Assembly: GCA_020881915.1 (NCBI GenBank)
Contig: JAJFPB010000001.1
Span: 4,092,001 to 4,156,000, forward strand
Source: Paramyrothecium sp. XJ0827
Taxonomy: Eukaryota > Ascomycota > Sordariomycetes > Hypocreales > Stachybotryaceae
Direction: 5' to 3'
DNA: 64,000 nt
Shown: positions 1 to 11,095 of the stretch, piece by piece
How the letters are laid out: every line of letters starts with the position of its first letter
Position numbering within the stretch: the stretch's first letter is position 1
Notes under the pieces: generated by a model
What the model saw: the letters and a program-made list of their open reading frames with translations, nothing else
Database searches by the model: none
What the model was told of the DNA's origin: nothing
Made by a program: the position numbers and the translations under genes

Positions 1-1746
1 TATCTCTTCAATCCTACTGCTGGCTGGAGAGATTTCGGAGCTACGCTGGCTGAACCACTCAAGGATACGAGCTTAATGAGAGTGGCTTTGGTCACTGGGG
101 CTGACGGTTCCCAGAACCTCCTGACTTTTGACATGACAAAGTCTCCCAACGAAGTGAAACGTTTCGTTCTGCAAGATGCCGCTGGCTCACCAATCATGAA
201 CTCTGCATCTGTTGGTCGTCGCGATTTGACGTTGGGTGATTGGCCCGAATACAATGCAACCCTTGCGCCCACAGAGACTCGTTCCAACTATGCCATGGCA
301 CAGGGCCCCGATGGCAAGCTCGTGTTCTCTGGTGGCAACACTGAGCACCCAATCCGAATCTTTGATTTCGTCCAGAACAACTGGGTAGATGAGTCTAGGC
401 TGCTTAGCGAGCAGAAACCGCTGGATCCTACCACTGCATCTGCGTCCATCGATGAAGCCACCTCCACTACGGCCTCAACAAGTTCGGAGGCTACTTCGTC
501 AGCCACCGAGACATCCATCACGTCTGAGATTACGTCTTCGATTACCAGCAGCTCATTGACGACCACTGCAGCAACAACTGACGCTTTCTCCGGACTTACT
601 TCCAGCACCGCTGCCCCTTCGGAAACTGCAGCTATCCCCATTGCAGGCGGTGCCGCTGAAGACAACAATTCTATAAGCTCCGGTGCTGTTCTTGGCATTA
701 CTCTCGGCTCAATTATTGGCTTCCTGGCGCTTCTTGGCCTCCTCCTCATCCTGCTCAGACGTCGCAAGCGTCAGAGCGATACGCACGCTGAGGCTGGACA
801 AGCACATGGGCCTGGAGACTCTTCTGCTGGCGAAAAGGGCGACATGGGCGCCTTCGCTAAGGAAATTTCGCCACCCGAAACTGGAGCTTTCCGTGGTCAT
901 CGCCCAACCATGTCCCAGGAGTCCTTCTCGTCCGTAGCCATCCTCATGGGACGCCTAGGACAACCAAAGGCAGGCTTGGCGAGAAAGCCAAGCAACGACA
1001 CATCGCGAAGCTCAGTAAGCTCTCTTCACAAACAGTTCAAGAACAAGATTAGCAAGCCGATCCCGCAAACATCAGAAGCATCCAACTTCCAAGGCTACGG
1101 CGACAAGGGAGTTGCTTTCGCAGCCAACACTGCTGAGCCACGCCCTCGAAATGGTCTATTCCCTGCCGAGGATGGGATCCGCAGGAGCTCTGGTTGGAAC
1201 AAGTATTGGTCAGGTGGTAGCGCTCTCCAGCTGCTCGGTTTCGGAGCACCTCCAGCGCCTCAACGCAACACGGTCGCGTCAGAACGGAGCTCGCGCTATT
1301 CCGAAGCACCAGTGCCTGTACCAAACTCTCGCAGGACTCAAGACTCAGCTACTGTCCCCCCTCTAAACTTTGAGGGCACGGCCGGTCTTAACCGCGTGAA
1401 CTCGGGTAGCCCAATTGTGTCTCAATATTCAGGCGATGTCCATCTCAAAACAGAAATGGCGGGCAAGATCGAACGTCCTCAATCTAGGGCATCTTCTGGT
1501 TATTCGAGTGGAATTCCCGAGAGCATCGCCGATGCTTGGGACCCTGTGGACTCTGACAAGCCCTGGGGCACCGCGCGTGCACCGAGCAGCGCTTATGCCC
1601 CGAGCGTTTATCACAACACCTCGCTTGCCCCCAACAGCACTGGCACTCAACCGCCTTTGGGCGTGAGCACGCAGCCGCAACTTGCAATGGCTTCGAAGTC
1701 GTCAGATATGAGCTGGCTGAACCTCGGAGACCCTCGTCGAATTTGA
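1..1746 (+). CDS. Kelch/beta-propeller cell-surface protein with one transmembrane segment, C-terminal part
   Basis: Open from base 1 in the frame that ends at the TGA at 1744-1746, so the true start lies upstream of the window; the first internal Met is at base 76. Numbering from that Met, residues 1-110 look like the end of a kelch/galactose-oxidase-type propeller (VYLFNP-like start, FSGGN and IFDF strands). Residues about 118-195 are Ser/Thr-rich, a likely O-glycosylated stalk. Residues about 203-227 are a hydrophobic helix (GITLGSIIGFLALLGLLLIL) followed by RRRKR, so the tail is cytoplasmic. The remaining roughly 325 residues are Ser/Pro-rich and low in complexity. The layout of external propeller, stalk, helix and long tail is common in filamentous fungi, and the role is probably cell-surface or polarity related. 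I do not recognise a named orthologue. Confidence 0.75.
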   Translation, partial: YLFNPTAGWRDFGATLAEPLKDTSLMRVALVTGADGSQNLLTFDMTKSPNEVKRFVLQDAAGSPIMNSASVGRRDLTLGDWPEYNATLAPTETRSNYAMAQGPDGKLVFSGGNTEHPIRIFDFVQNNWVDESRLLSEQKPLDPTTASASIDEATSTTASTSSEATSSATETSITSEITSSITSSSLTTTAATTDAFSGLTSSTAAPSETAAIPIAGGAAEDNNSISSGAVLGITLGSIIGFLALLGLLLILLRRRKRQSDTHAEAGQAHGPGDSSAGEKGDMGAFAKEISPPETGAFRGHRPTMSQESFSSVAILMGRLGQPKAGLARKPSNDTSRSSVSSLHKQFKNKISKPIPQTSEASNFQGYGDKGVAFAANTAEPRPRNGLFPAEDGIRRSSGWNKYWSGGSALQLLGFGAPPAPQRNTVASERSSRYSEAPVPVPNSRRTQDSATVPPLNFEGTAGLNRVNSGSPIVSQYSGDVHLKTEMAGKIERPQSRASSGYSSGIPESIADAWDPVDSDKPWGTARAPSSAYAPSVYHNTSLAPNSTGTQPPLGVSTQPQLAMASKSSDMSWLNLGDPRRI

Positions 1747-4700
1747 GCAGCTACGGAGCAGTCATTCACTCGTAACAACTAGCGGAGTACAGCCTGTTAT
1801 TCATTTGCGCAATATTTGACGACCATCGGCATTATACCCAGTATATATTGCATCGAGTTGTCCCACTCCATCTTGCTGCTTCCTTGCTTGTGTAAGAGGC
1901 TGGGGATGAGAGTGGGCACACCCTACACCATCCAATTTGGATGGCTGGCATGGGAATGCAAAAGCATGTCACTCTTTATTTCATTTTTCTCCGTCTTTCC
2001 GTTTCAAGGGCCGCCACTCGCTGGGCCCTTGATTGTCTCGGTGCTCTCGCGCTGTTAATATGGAACGGCTCTCCATCTTCCCTATTGGACATATGCTTTG
2101 TCAAGCTCGTTCTCTTTTCTTTTTCCTTTATTGTTCTTTCGGTTCTTGATTGTACATTCTAGACGCGGCGCCATTTCCGTCTTTCGCTACGACGATATCA
2201 CCATCTCCTGCTGCATGTAATTGCTAAATGTGGTGGAATGAGAAAGGCCAGGAGATGCCGATATGGGGTAGCGCAACGAGTTGAGGAGGCTAGATGAGAT
2301 AGATGCTGCACAGGGCTTGGGAAAGCGCAAGCAGTTTTTCAAGGTGTGAATGAAGAAGAAAAGGAGTGTACATAGGCAGTCCGCAGATTACCGCAAACCT
2401 TGCGATATTTGTTCTTAAAAAGACTCGTTGCTGAAACTACACAGTTCTCTCCTGAAAACAACAGTGAATGTTAAATCGATACCCTTCAGTCATATCAGCT
2501 GGCCCGGCAGACGTGGACCCAGAATTTCCATATTCAATTCGACAAAAGGGTCGACATGTATCGTTCCCAGCTGCATTTAATTCCGACGTATACCATGTGC
2601 CGATGAGCGCGCCATGCCTGTGGTCATAATAAGATGCAGCTAACAAACCCCCGTCGCCCAAACAGTTCGATACTCATAAACCAATACACGCCTAGGAAAA
2701 ACTCTCAGGTTGATGACTATGCTCGAAGTCCATTCGATCATTGAACATCACGGGTGCACTCAACGTGACTAGGGTCGGTGCCAACACCTCGGAGACTTCA
2801 ATCTGCGAGACGACGTTGTGGACTGCCCAACACACCCCGTAACTGGTGAGTGAGGTGAAGGAGTTACACATGTCAGATCACAGTCTCCTGTATCATCTTC
2901 GTTGCCTGTTCCTCGGGCATGACCGACCCCCTTGCGCCATTCATCTTGGCGACCACTCCTTCGGTGAACCGATCAGACAGGAGCTTGAGGGACGCCCGGG
3001 CTGTCGGTCTGTAGACGCGTGCTAGCGCCGTGCAAACGACGGCTGATGGGGAGCAAGGGGCCAGTTTGTGGCGGCATTACGAAAATCAATGATCGAGTTT
3101 GTGTCTGTTTCCAGGCAAACGCTCCCCGTCTACGCGTTGGTCATCGGAAATGACTGCCGTGGGCCCCTGCTGGCTGCATGCTTTAAGTCTGTTGGGTTTG
3201 ACGATTTGCGGATGGACGGTCAGATCTACCTATTCAGGCGCGTCGGCCTCCCCGCAAAATGCAGCACGGAATCAGTGCGGAAGCGTGGGGGGGGGGGTTG
3301 TCAGGATCTCGCACCTGCGTCATGAGGTTTGGAGTCTTTCACTGTCTTACAGGGAAGAAGATGGATACCACTGTACGAGGTGCACGACGCTTCAAGTATA
3401 GCCCGCTGTTGACAGGTACATACTTGAATAGTGAAAGCTGATCACTTTGAGGAAATATGAATTCCCACTGGATGTCGCAAACGGCCATATAAGCCTGGGC
3501 CTTGTGAAAGCTGCCCAAGCACAGGGCACACACGCATAGCGAAAGACATTATGAGTGTGAGAGAAGCTTCCTACGGTTGATTCCGAGAACCATGTAGTGT
3601 GTGGGGAGGCGATTTCGGCCGGGGGTAGTCAAGAAAATAGGAGCGTGGGGGTTTGCGTCCTGGTTTCCATTGCTAAATTCATTCTGGGATTTAACGAAGC
3701 ACCCCTGATCCGGGAACTTGGCTTGAGTATGATCGTGGCCGCCCGCGATGCCGTCCAAAGGTCTGTCATGCGAGTGTGCGTATGGGTGTTGGGCGGATTT
3801 GTAGATCATTGCAGCCGCTCGTCATCCGACATCGACGCCGTCACGATCAACGCCCCCAGGATAAAGACAATGCTTGTGGCTTTTCTTGCTGAACCGCAGT
3901 GTATTGTAGGCGGAACAATTTGCTCTCTCCCCCCTGCACGGTTGCACGAATCCGGCTGCAAGACATCTCCACCAACAGCCTACTAACCGGGGGTGGGCGT
4001 TGCAACCCTCAGCTTTGCCTTCATGTGAGACTGCCTGCAAAGGTGGGCGAAGGAGACCAACAGTCAGCTGCTTCGCACACGAGTGCATCGCGTGTGCCTG
4101 CCGTCATTCCGTAAGGCAGGGTGCATATTCTTGCCCTTTCGGGAATGCGTGCGGAATAAACCAGAAGCCAGCTGACGAGGGTTGGAGAAGAAGCATGGAA
4201 GCGTACAGTTGCAGGTGAAGGGCAACCCATCATAGGAACTAGAGGACCAAGGGAATTCGGCAGGCGGCAGGCCACGCTTGGCTTGCAGCTCTGCCTCCAT
4301 AGCGCCGGCACTAGCTGTATCGTGATGCAAGCAATGGCATCAATTGATATTACCATGGTTTCTGTTGAACAACGCTTTGAGACATCGCCTGGGAGATGGA
4401 GGAGGTCCCGTGAGGTACACGAATTGCACTAATGAAACGAGCTCGGATCTCGCGGGTCTCAGCCATGATTCTGCCCACAACACGAGAACCCGCAGTGGGT
4501 TATAAAGAGGGCAGTGGTTGAACAGATGCCATAATCAGGTCATCTTGCGGTCCACTCCTCAACCCATGTCCAGGGTCTGAACCGTCATGGTTGGAGCTTT
4601 CTCGCTTGACCCGTGTAAGGTGCTGAGAAGTAATCTGTAGCCGCCGCTAAGCGGCTGTGAAGGAGAGGCAGCGCCAAAGTCCGGATGTTGATTCACTCAC

Positions 4701-6300
4701 TCGACGGCACTAGCAATTGCCCGGGTCGGTTGCTGGTAGGCACCTTTGGCGAGCCCACATGGCTGTTATTTTAAATCCTTACTGACTTGGCATTTACGGG
4801 TGGTGGGAGTAGTTTAACCGTCCTGTGAGAGTGGATCCTAGCACCAATTGTGCTGTCATTTCTCGATTATTGTTCGCCTGTAGACATATGATGTATGCAT
4901 TTGACTCGTGGCAAGACGTTGTCCTCACCCGGGTCGGTGGGACGGCCGTGTTGCATTGCCTCGAGGGGATTCTTCAAATATCGTTTTTCCTTCAATTAGG
5001 GCTACGTATAAAAGAGAGTTTCTTAGTGCCCCAATGCCACAGGGCACAGGGCTGGTTTGGGATTTTTCACACGAGGGCACGTCCATGGTGGCTGGCAACA
5101 CCAGAGCTAGTAGACTGGATCGGGTGGTCCTTCGTCCAAGTGTGTCGTAATAAGCTCAACTGTGATGGCCAAACATGTTGTCTGGTATGTCATCCCAACA
5201 CCAGTGCTGTTTCGACGCTTGAGATCAGTTCCCAGGTGACGATCTGAGGCTGGCACGAATCTTGTGTTTTACGCGGCGAACATGGTAGCCCACAGCAACA
5301 AGAACCTGTGGTCTGGGCTACCTCTAGTTGCTACCACAACAATCCAGCCTACTTCAATGGGTTCATGCGCTGCCACGGGTCCATCTACTGAAGTACAGGT
5401 GTTGGGCGGTGCCCTGTGACGGTGTTGAACAAGGATCTCCTGGTTCATGACATTGCCGTCGCCAATCTCACTCTCGCTGGGAAGAGGAGCAAGGGCCAAT
5501 AGGCGCAACACCCAGCGAACAAAGCTAGTGTTGTCTACCTGACTTTACCGAGTCCGGTTAGGGATCGGTAACCGGCTGGCTCTCTGCTTTGGTTTGGCAT
5601 CGACCACTAGTCTCTCCTTGTGGGTAAAGTGCTCTCTAGACCCGGTAGGATGGGCTATGGCGCTGACGGTCGCGATTGGCGGAGAGCCGATCTCGTCGTT
5701 GGACGGTGACAATTTAATTCATAATAAGGTACGCTGAGGTTTCCTGTTCTGGAGGTTTGCACAAATGAAGACGAAGAGAACGCAAGACCCTTTTCCTCTT
5801 GCATTGGATGACATAAGGTTAAGGAAAGGCAGGTACCCAGCCTGGGCATGGTCTGGACTTTTGGCTGAGCTGGGGTACGCCGCGCAGGGCAGGACAACAC
5901 CGCAAAAGATGTCACTCCCAGCGCTCTCTTTCTTATCGGCGAGATCTACATGCTTTCCCTCCTACATGCTGCCTTATCACAAAGCGTCATGGTAGGTATC
6001 ATCCCCAACGCATGAGCCCCTCCGTCACAACAGGAGCGAAGCGAAGAAAATTTGAAAATGGGCTTGGATCCCTGGTCAGCCTGCTATGGGGCGCTTTCCC
6101 ACTCTGGCGTGGGGCCCATAACGCGCTGGTGGAGGCGTCGGGGTCTTTTGGAAAAGGTTCCCAACATGCTTGTGTGCATGCAATACTGCTACCTCACCTA
6201 CCAACCTCTAGCACGTAGAGTCATTGCCAGGCGCTAGGTGGACTGGTCGCCCCCTCTCAGCTCGCATCGCGCACTGCTTCGGCCAGATAGGTCATGCCAG
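1747..6300. other. Gene-poor interval, no gene recognised
   Basis: About 4.5 kb after the kelch gene. The first few hundred bases, with T-rich tracts near 1970-2160, are probably its 3' UTR. I found no long open frame, no conserved domain and no tRNA-like element. The short frames here lack composition bias and recognisable motifs. A run of 11 G lies at 3287-3297. No intact transposon was recognised. Confidence 0.5.
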
Positions 6301-7341
6301 GTCAGGTAAGATGCTACCTTATTCAGGTGCGCCGCGCTCCATGTTGGGCGAGGTGGGTTTCATCAACCTCCTGGGAGTGTGAATTGGCGGCACCTGCAGC
6401 AAACATCCGCCCCGCCCACCGGGCCAAATGGGACTTATACCGAGAGTGCTGCAGCTGCGCTGCACCTATACCGTAGCCATGCCCTCGCCGTACCGACCAC
6501 CTCGCCGCTAGGAACGCCCTCCCCCCCAGTTCAGACTGTCCCTCCCCCCACTCTACTACCTCACCTGGTACTCTCCCACTCCCAAGTACCAATACCCGTC
6601 CCAGTCGCTGCGCCAGAGCCAGCGACGAGGTCAGTCAGTACCTCGTAGAACGCCTGCAACCCGCAACCCAAACCGTCTCCTTCTCCGCGTCGTCTCCGAA
6701 CCGCTCTTCCTCTTCCCACCCCAATTCTTCTTCTGTTTCCTTCCCTAGCCTCAATCTGCTCCAGGCAGAGGCAGCGGAAAATCGCATCACTCGTTGCGAC
6801 ACAGTTACGTGCTGTAGTCGGTGGCCTTTCGCTCGGCTTTTCCATTCGGCATCAAATCCCGTCTTTTTTTTGTCCTTCTCTGAGACAAGGCACTGAGCGA
6901 CGTCGATCCGATCGCTCTTCCTGGTACCACCGACAGCCTTGCATCGCCAATGACGAGCCCTCCCCCGAGCTGCGAACCATAACCGCTCTGTCGAAAACCG
7001 GCACTCCCTTTTCGCATTGGAACCTCGCCGATCACGACGTTGGCCTACGTTCTGAGCCATTTGCGAACAACGGCATCCCCGAACATCGCCCGCCACTGTA
7101 TAGCATCAACCCACAGTACCATTAGCGCCAAGTAACATCCAGGTTATTGTGTGGGCAACAGCTCGCCCATACGGTCCTTACGATCGCGCGGCCGAAATTC
7201 CGAGTTACACGTCGGGCTATTGCATTGGCCTCTGCATCCGCAACTTGGCACCCCGCGTTCCAAGTACTGTACCTCAGTGCCGGGTCTCTCGACGTCACGG
7301 CGCTCGGTCGCTTCTCCGCCCCCCGTCTTTGAAGAGTCGCC
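6301..7341 (+). promoter_or_regulatory. Presumed promoter and leader of the NUC-1 gene
   Basis: A pyrimidine-rich stretch (roughly 6520-6760) precedes the bHLH gene. From about 6985 to the start codon there is no ATG on the + strand, which supports the chosen start and suggests a long 5' UTR. One upstream ORF is seen at 6950-6982. Transcription start sites cannot be fixed from sequence alone. Confidence 0.4.
6950..6982 (+). other. Short upstream ORF in the NUC-1 leader (10 codons)
   Basis: ATG at 6950 reads MTSPPPSCEP and stops at 6980-6982, about 360 bases before the main start. It is the only ATG in the last 400 bases of the leader. A translational role is possible but unproven; it matters only if the transcript starts upstream of 6950. 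Confidence 0.3.
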
Positions 7342-9428
7342 ATGATGAGCTCCGCCGCCTGGGACGGCCAGGACCAGCCGATGGCCCCTCCTCCGGAAGA
7401 TGAGTTCCACCAGTTCCTGGACATGAGTGGCATGGGCAACATGGGCGACAGCATGCAATTCGAGTTTCAGGGATTCCAAGATGGTGCCGCTCAGTCCATG
7501 ATGGCTCAGCAACGCGACCCCGCCGACTCTATCATGACCGATTCCGACGTCTCCCACATGATTCCTAGAACTGGCGCCATGATGCAGACCCAACCTGCTT
7601 CGATATCCCAAGCCTCGAACCACTCCTCCATCACTTCGCATATCATGGGGCAACCGTCACAAGCCGATGCAATCTCGAGTATCGACGCTCAGATCCAGTA
7701 CCTTCAGCAACAGAAGCTCCACCAGCAGCAGCGCCAACTCCAGGAGCAACGTGCTGCTTTCTACGCAAACCACAACCACTCCGTTCCACCTACGCCTCAA
7801 AGCTTGGAGATGACTCCTTCAAGTGGCCAGTTTTATTCGCAACCTGAGCAGGTCCATCAACAGGGAATCTACGATCCGGGCTACCAGCGCCGACAACAGC
7901 AGCAAGATGTGCGCCGTTCCTTTCTACCATAAGCCATATACTCATCTGGTTGCTCTCTTACTGACCGGGAATCTTACAGATGGCTTTCACTCCCCTCGTT
8001 TCTCCTGCAGTCACGCCTTTGGATCCCCATTTCAACATGGAGAATGCCTTCACTGTGCCAGGCGCTTACTTTAGCCCTCTAACATCGCCTGCCCTTCATG
8101 CCCAGCACGATGGATCATCCGCCTATGATCCTAGCACGCATTCGAATAATTCACCGATAGAGATAGATCTCGAAGCCCCTGCAGCCTCTGCCAGCATAGA
8201 CTTGTCCAAAAAGGCGAGGAGACAAAACGCCGCGAAGGCAAGAGGAAAATCCGGCGTCAAGAGCTCGCCTATTTCTAAACCGCTGCGTCGCAAGGCTGGC
8301 CCCAGTCCAGCCATTGTCTCTCAGGTACTGAGTGAGGTGGAAGAGATGAATATTCAGCATTCCGAGCCTTCGCTGTTGTCTTTGCCGGCTGCTTCCACGG
8401 ATGGATCGGAAGAGAACGCTTCGGTGTCACCTGAAAACTTGACGGAAATGCCACCTCCGCCGGTGCCGGCCCGGCGGTCCACCAGCAAATCTCCTTACAT
8501 ACAGGCACAAAGTGGAAGTTCCCTATCCAACCATGGACTGAACGAGGACCAGCAACACTTGCATTTACAACATCAAAACCTCCCTCCACCTGCGACGCCA
8601 ACATCTCTCATGAAGCTTCCAGCGTCCAAGACGAAGAAGCAGGCGTCGAGCCAGCAGGAACACACCGCCACTGATCATATCGAGTCACTCGAGCTACCGG
8701 AGGCTGTATCTTCTCGCGGCTTGGGCTCGATGAATGCGCAACCAGTTGCCCAATTATTGCACCTGGAGTCCGCATCAACAAGGAACAACTCGATTCAACC
8801 TGCTCCTTCCCCCATCGCTGCAAAACCATCAGGCATTTCGTCTGCAACCCATAGCCCGCAGCTTTACCCTGGTTCAACAGGGCCTTCGGCGCGAAAGACA
8901 CCGCAGCTCTCCTCGCGGAACAGTCGCAAACGGTCGACGGGATCTGTTCACGTCTCGCCAGCGCTACTGCCAAGGATATCCCCGAACATCAAGCCACTAC
9001 TACCGGGGACCCCCGGCATGTCAGCCGAGGACACAGCATCTCGGCTACTCATGTCGAAGTCAAATTATCAGAACATTTTAGAGGGAAACACCGTGCCTGG
9101 TGTTTCATATCCCAGTGAGCTGTCAACAAATCTGACTTCAAAACGAACATCGCACAAGATTGCCGAGCAAGGACGCAGAAATCGCATTAACTCGGCGCTG
9201 CAGGTTATGGCAGGGCTGTTACCAGACCAAGGCAAGTCGTCTGGCGACGATGCAGAAAAGAAGGAAAAGGAAAGTAAACAAGCGGCGAATGCTCCGAACA
9301 GCAAAGCCAGTGTGGTCGAGAATGCCATAATTCACATGCAAAACCTTGAGCGAGAAAATGGGGATTTGAAGCAAGAGCTGCAGGAGTTGAAAGAGCAGCT
9401 GCAAAAGTTGAAACCTCCTGCGGATTGA
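7342..9428 (+). CDS. nuc-1: NUC-1/PHO4-type bHLH transcription factor, phosphate-starvation regulator
   Basis: Two exons, 7342-7908 and 7980-9428, give 671 aa. The 71-bp intron starts GTGCGC, carries a CTGAC branch site and ends TTACAG; both frames join in phase 0 (QQQQD then MAFTPLV). The N-terminal half is Gln/Met/Pro-rich with a strong Q tract around residues 120-140, as expected for an activation region. The bHLH lies at about residues 575-665: KRTSHKIAEQGRRNRI has the His-Glu-Arg triad of class-B bHLH proteins that read CACGTG/CACGTT. A long Lys/Glu-rich loop follows, then SKASVVENAI as helix 2 and a leucine-rich coiled end. In Neurospora NUC-1 activates phosphatase and phosphate-transporter genes and is held back by PREG/PGOV. 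The start is the first ATG after a long ATG-free leader. The family call is secure; orthology to nuc-1 is inferred from the SPAVTPLD region and the bHLH. Confidence 0.88.
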
Positions 9429-9771
9429 TGAAAATAGAACCGCGGGAATATCTACACCTCGGGTTTTGTTACATACACTCGGCGCAAAAGGCTGGCATGG
9501 CGATTGGGCGGTGGCACTTATCATTATGGGAACATGTACATGATTACGCTTATGGGGCATAATCTACTTCCGGGAAACGGATATGACGGACGGTAGATGG
9601 AGTGGAAGCTTTGGCTACCTTGTGTGACCAATGTTGGTCAAGTCTACGGAGGTAGTTTAATAGTGGATGTGTCACTGAATAGAACCTGGCCACAGCATTG
9701 GCTCGCATTATCACCATGAATCGCGTATAGCAAGCATGCAAGGCAACGACGGCACAGTAATGGACCTGAAC
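9429..9771. other. Convergent 3' region between NUC-1 and Pcc1 genes
   Basis: 343 bases between two converging stop codons. It should hold both 3' UTRs and polyadenylation regions. No coding sequence or repeat seen. Confidence 0.5.
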
Positions 9772-10225
9772 TCAGTCGGTATCTTGATTCGGCGCGGCCG
9801 TGACGACATCGACGTCGAGCTGCTCCATCACCTCTAGCACCAGCTCCAGACTGTCCATAAACGAGTTAACGGCGACCCGCAGCATCCTGTTCGTGGCAGC
9901 CTTGTACTCGACCTTCAGGATGCTCGCGGCGTCTGGGGTCTCGGAAGCTCCGACGACGGATAGTTGCCGCCGGACGAGGGGTGACAGTTCTGGGTCGACC
10001 TGAAGAGCCTGCAGGGCGGTCGAGGCTAATCGCGATGTGGGGAGAGGAAACTGGAGAGCTCTGTGCAAGGAGCACGCGAGGAAGTATCAGCGGTGTCACG
10101 GAAAACCAGAGCGACGTTGTTTGCGACGACGTATCCAAAAATCGTGGCGGCAATGGATGGGGGCAGCATGGAGGGGGTAAAACTTACAGAGAGCAGGGAA
10201 AGTCGGGGTCTGTAGGGCCATCCAT
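9772..10225 (-). CDS. pcc1: EKC/KEOPS complex subunit Pcc1
   Basis: Two exons on the minus strand, 10225-10188 (38 nt) and 10060-9772, joined by a 127-bp intron with a GTAAGT donor and CACAG acceptor, give 108 aa. The short first exon encodes MDGPTDPDFPCS; the joined codon CT+A gives Leu, so the protein runs FPCSLALQFPLPTSRLAS. The motifs TALQALQVDPELSPLVRR, TNRMLRVAVNSFMDSL and EVMEQLDVDV match the CTAG/Pcc1 family, which is usually about 90-110 aa. Pcc1 dimerises and binds Kae1 in the KEOPS complex, which makes the t6A modification of ANN-decoding tRNAs and affects telomeres and transcription. The gene is divergent from cdc14. It is easy to miss because exon 1 is tiny. Confidence 0.9.
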
Positions 10226-11095
10226 GGTGTCGGAGGCTAGAGCATCTCACAGCTTGACTCAGACTCGACAATGCGACACGGTACGGGAGGAATGGAGGCG
10301 AGGCCGATTGTTCCTGGAGCAGAAATGTGCGACAACGAGAAATGTCTAAGTATCTGGGAGCCGTTGCAAAATGTTGGAGGGGTCAAGTCCTCTGTAGTTG
10401 GATTGACATGTGTGGCTCCGCAGTCCGATCCGAGTTGGGGTGTGGCTGCTCTAACAGAAGAAGGCAAGCCACATCAGCCGTCTGGAGTTTGTGGCGCACC
10501 AACCAGGGGGGCTCACACTTCATGCTGTTTCCATGGTGACGCTCCGAGGGGACCCACAACAGCGCATGGGCGGCTCTGTTTTGAGCTGGGGTGCATTTGT
10601 TGGGCCTTGCAGGGCCACTGAGAAAAACAGACGCTGGCCTGTACAAAAACATCGTGAGCCCGAGCCAGTGCCACTATTCACAACTCCAACCTCTCCAACC
10701 CTCTCCCAACCCATCCTCGACTTGGTGTCTGCTTGCAGGCTGGTTGTCTTCGTTTTACCGACCTTTTGGCATCGCACGGATCGAGCATTTGAGCAAACCC
10801 CCGACCGTCGAGGTTGCGGTTATCAGTGTTTTGTCAACATCCTTTTGTTATTGTCTTGTCATCCCTCCGTCACCGCCGACCTGTCCCATCGATTTGCCCG
10901 GCCGCCACAGCCCAGTCCTCGCCTCGCAACCTTCCCAATCTCCTCGTTCAGAGCATCGTCGCCCGCATCCTCTGCACCTTCAGCATCTTCTCGGCCCGCC
11001 CGTGACAGCCAAAGTTCGCCCGCGCCCACCGGCGGAAAGTGTTGACCACATTTTCACAATCGGGTCTAGAGGGCAAAAAGCAAGAGCCTGGAACA
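10226..11095. promoter_or_regulatory. Shared divergent promoter of pcc1 (-) and cdc14 (+)
   Basis: 870 bases between two start codons pointing apart. The last 450 bases before cdc14 are C/T-rich, as is usual for fungal leaders. The open frames across 10490-11050 have no recognisable domain and read as chance frames. No specific binding site stands out. Confidence 0.45.
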
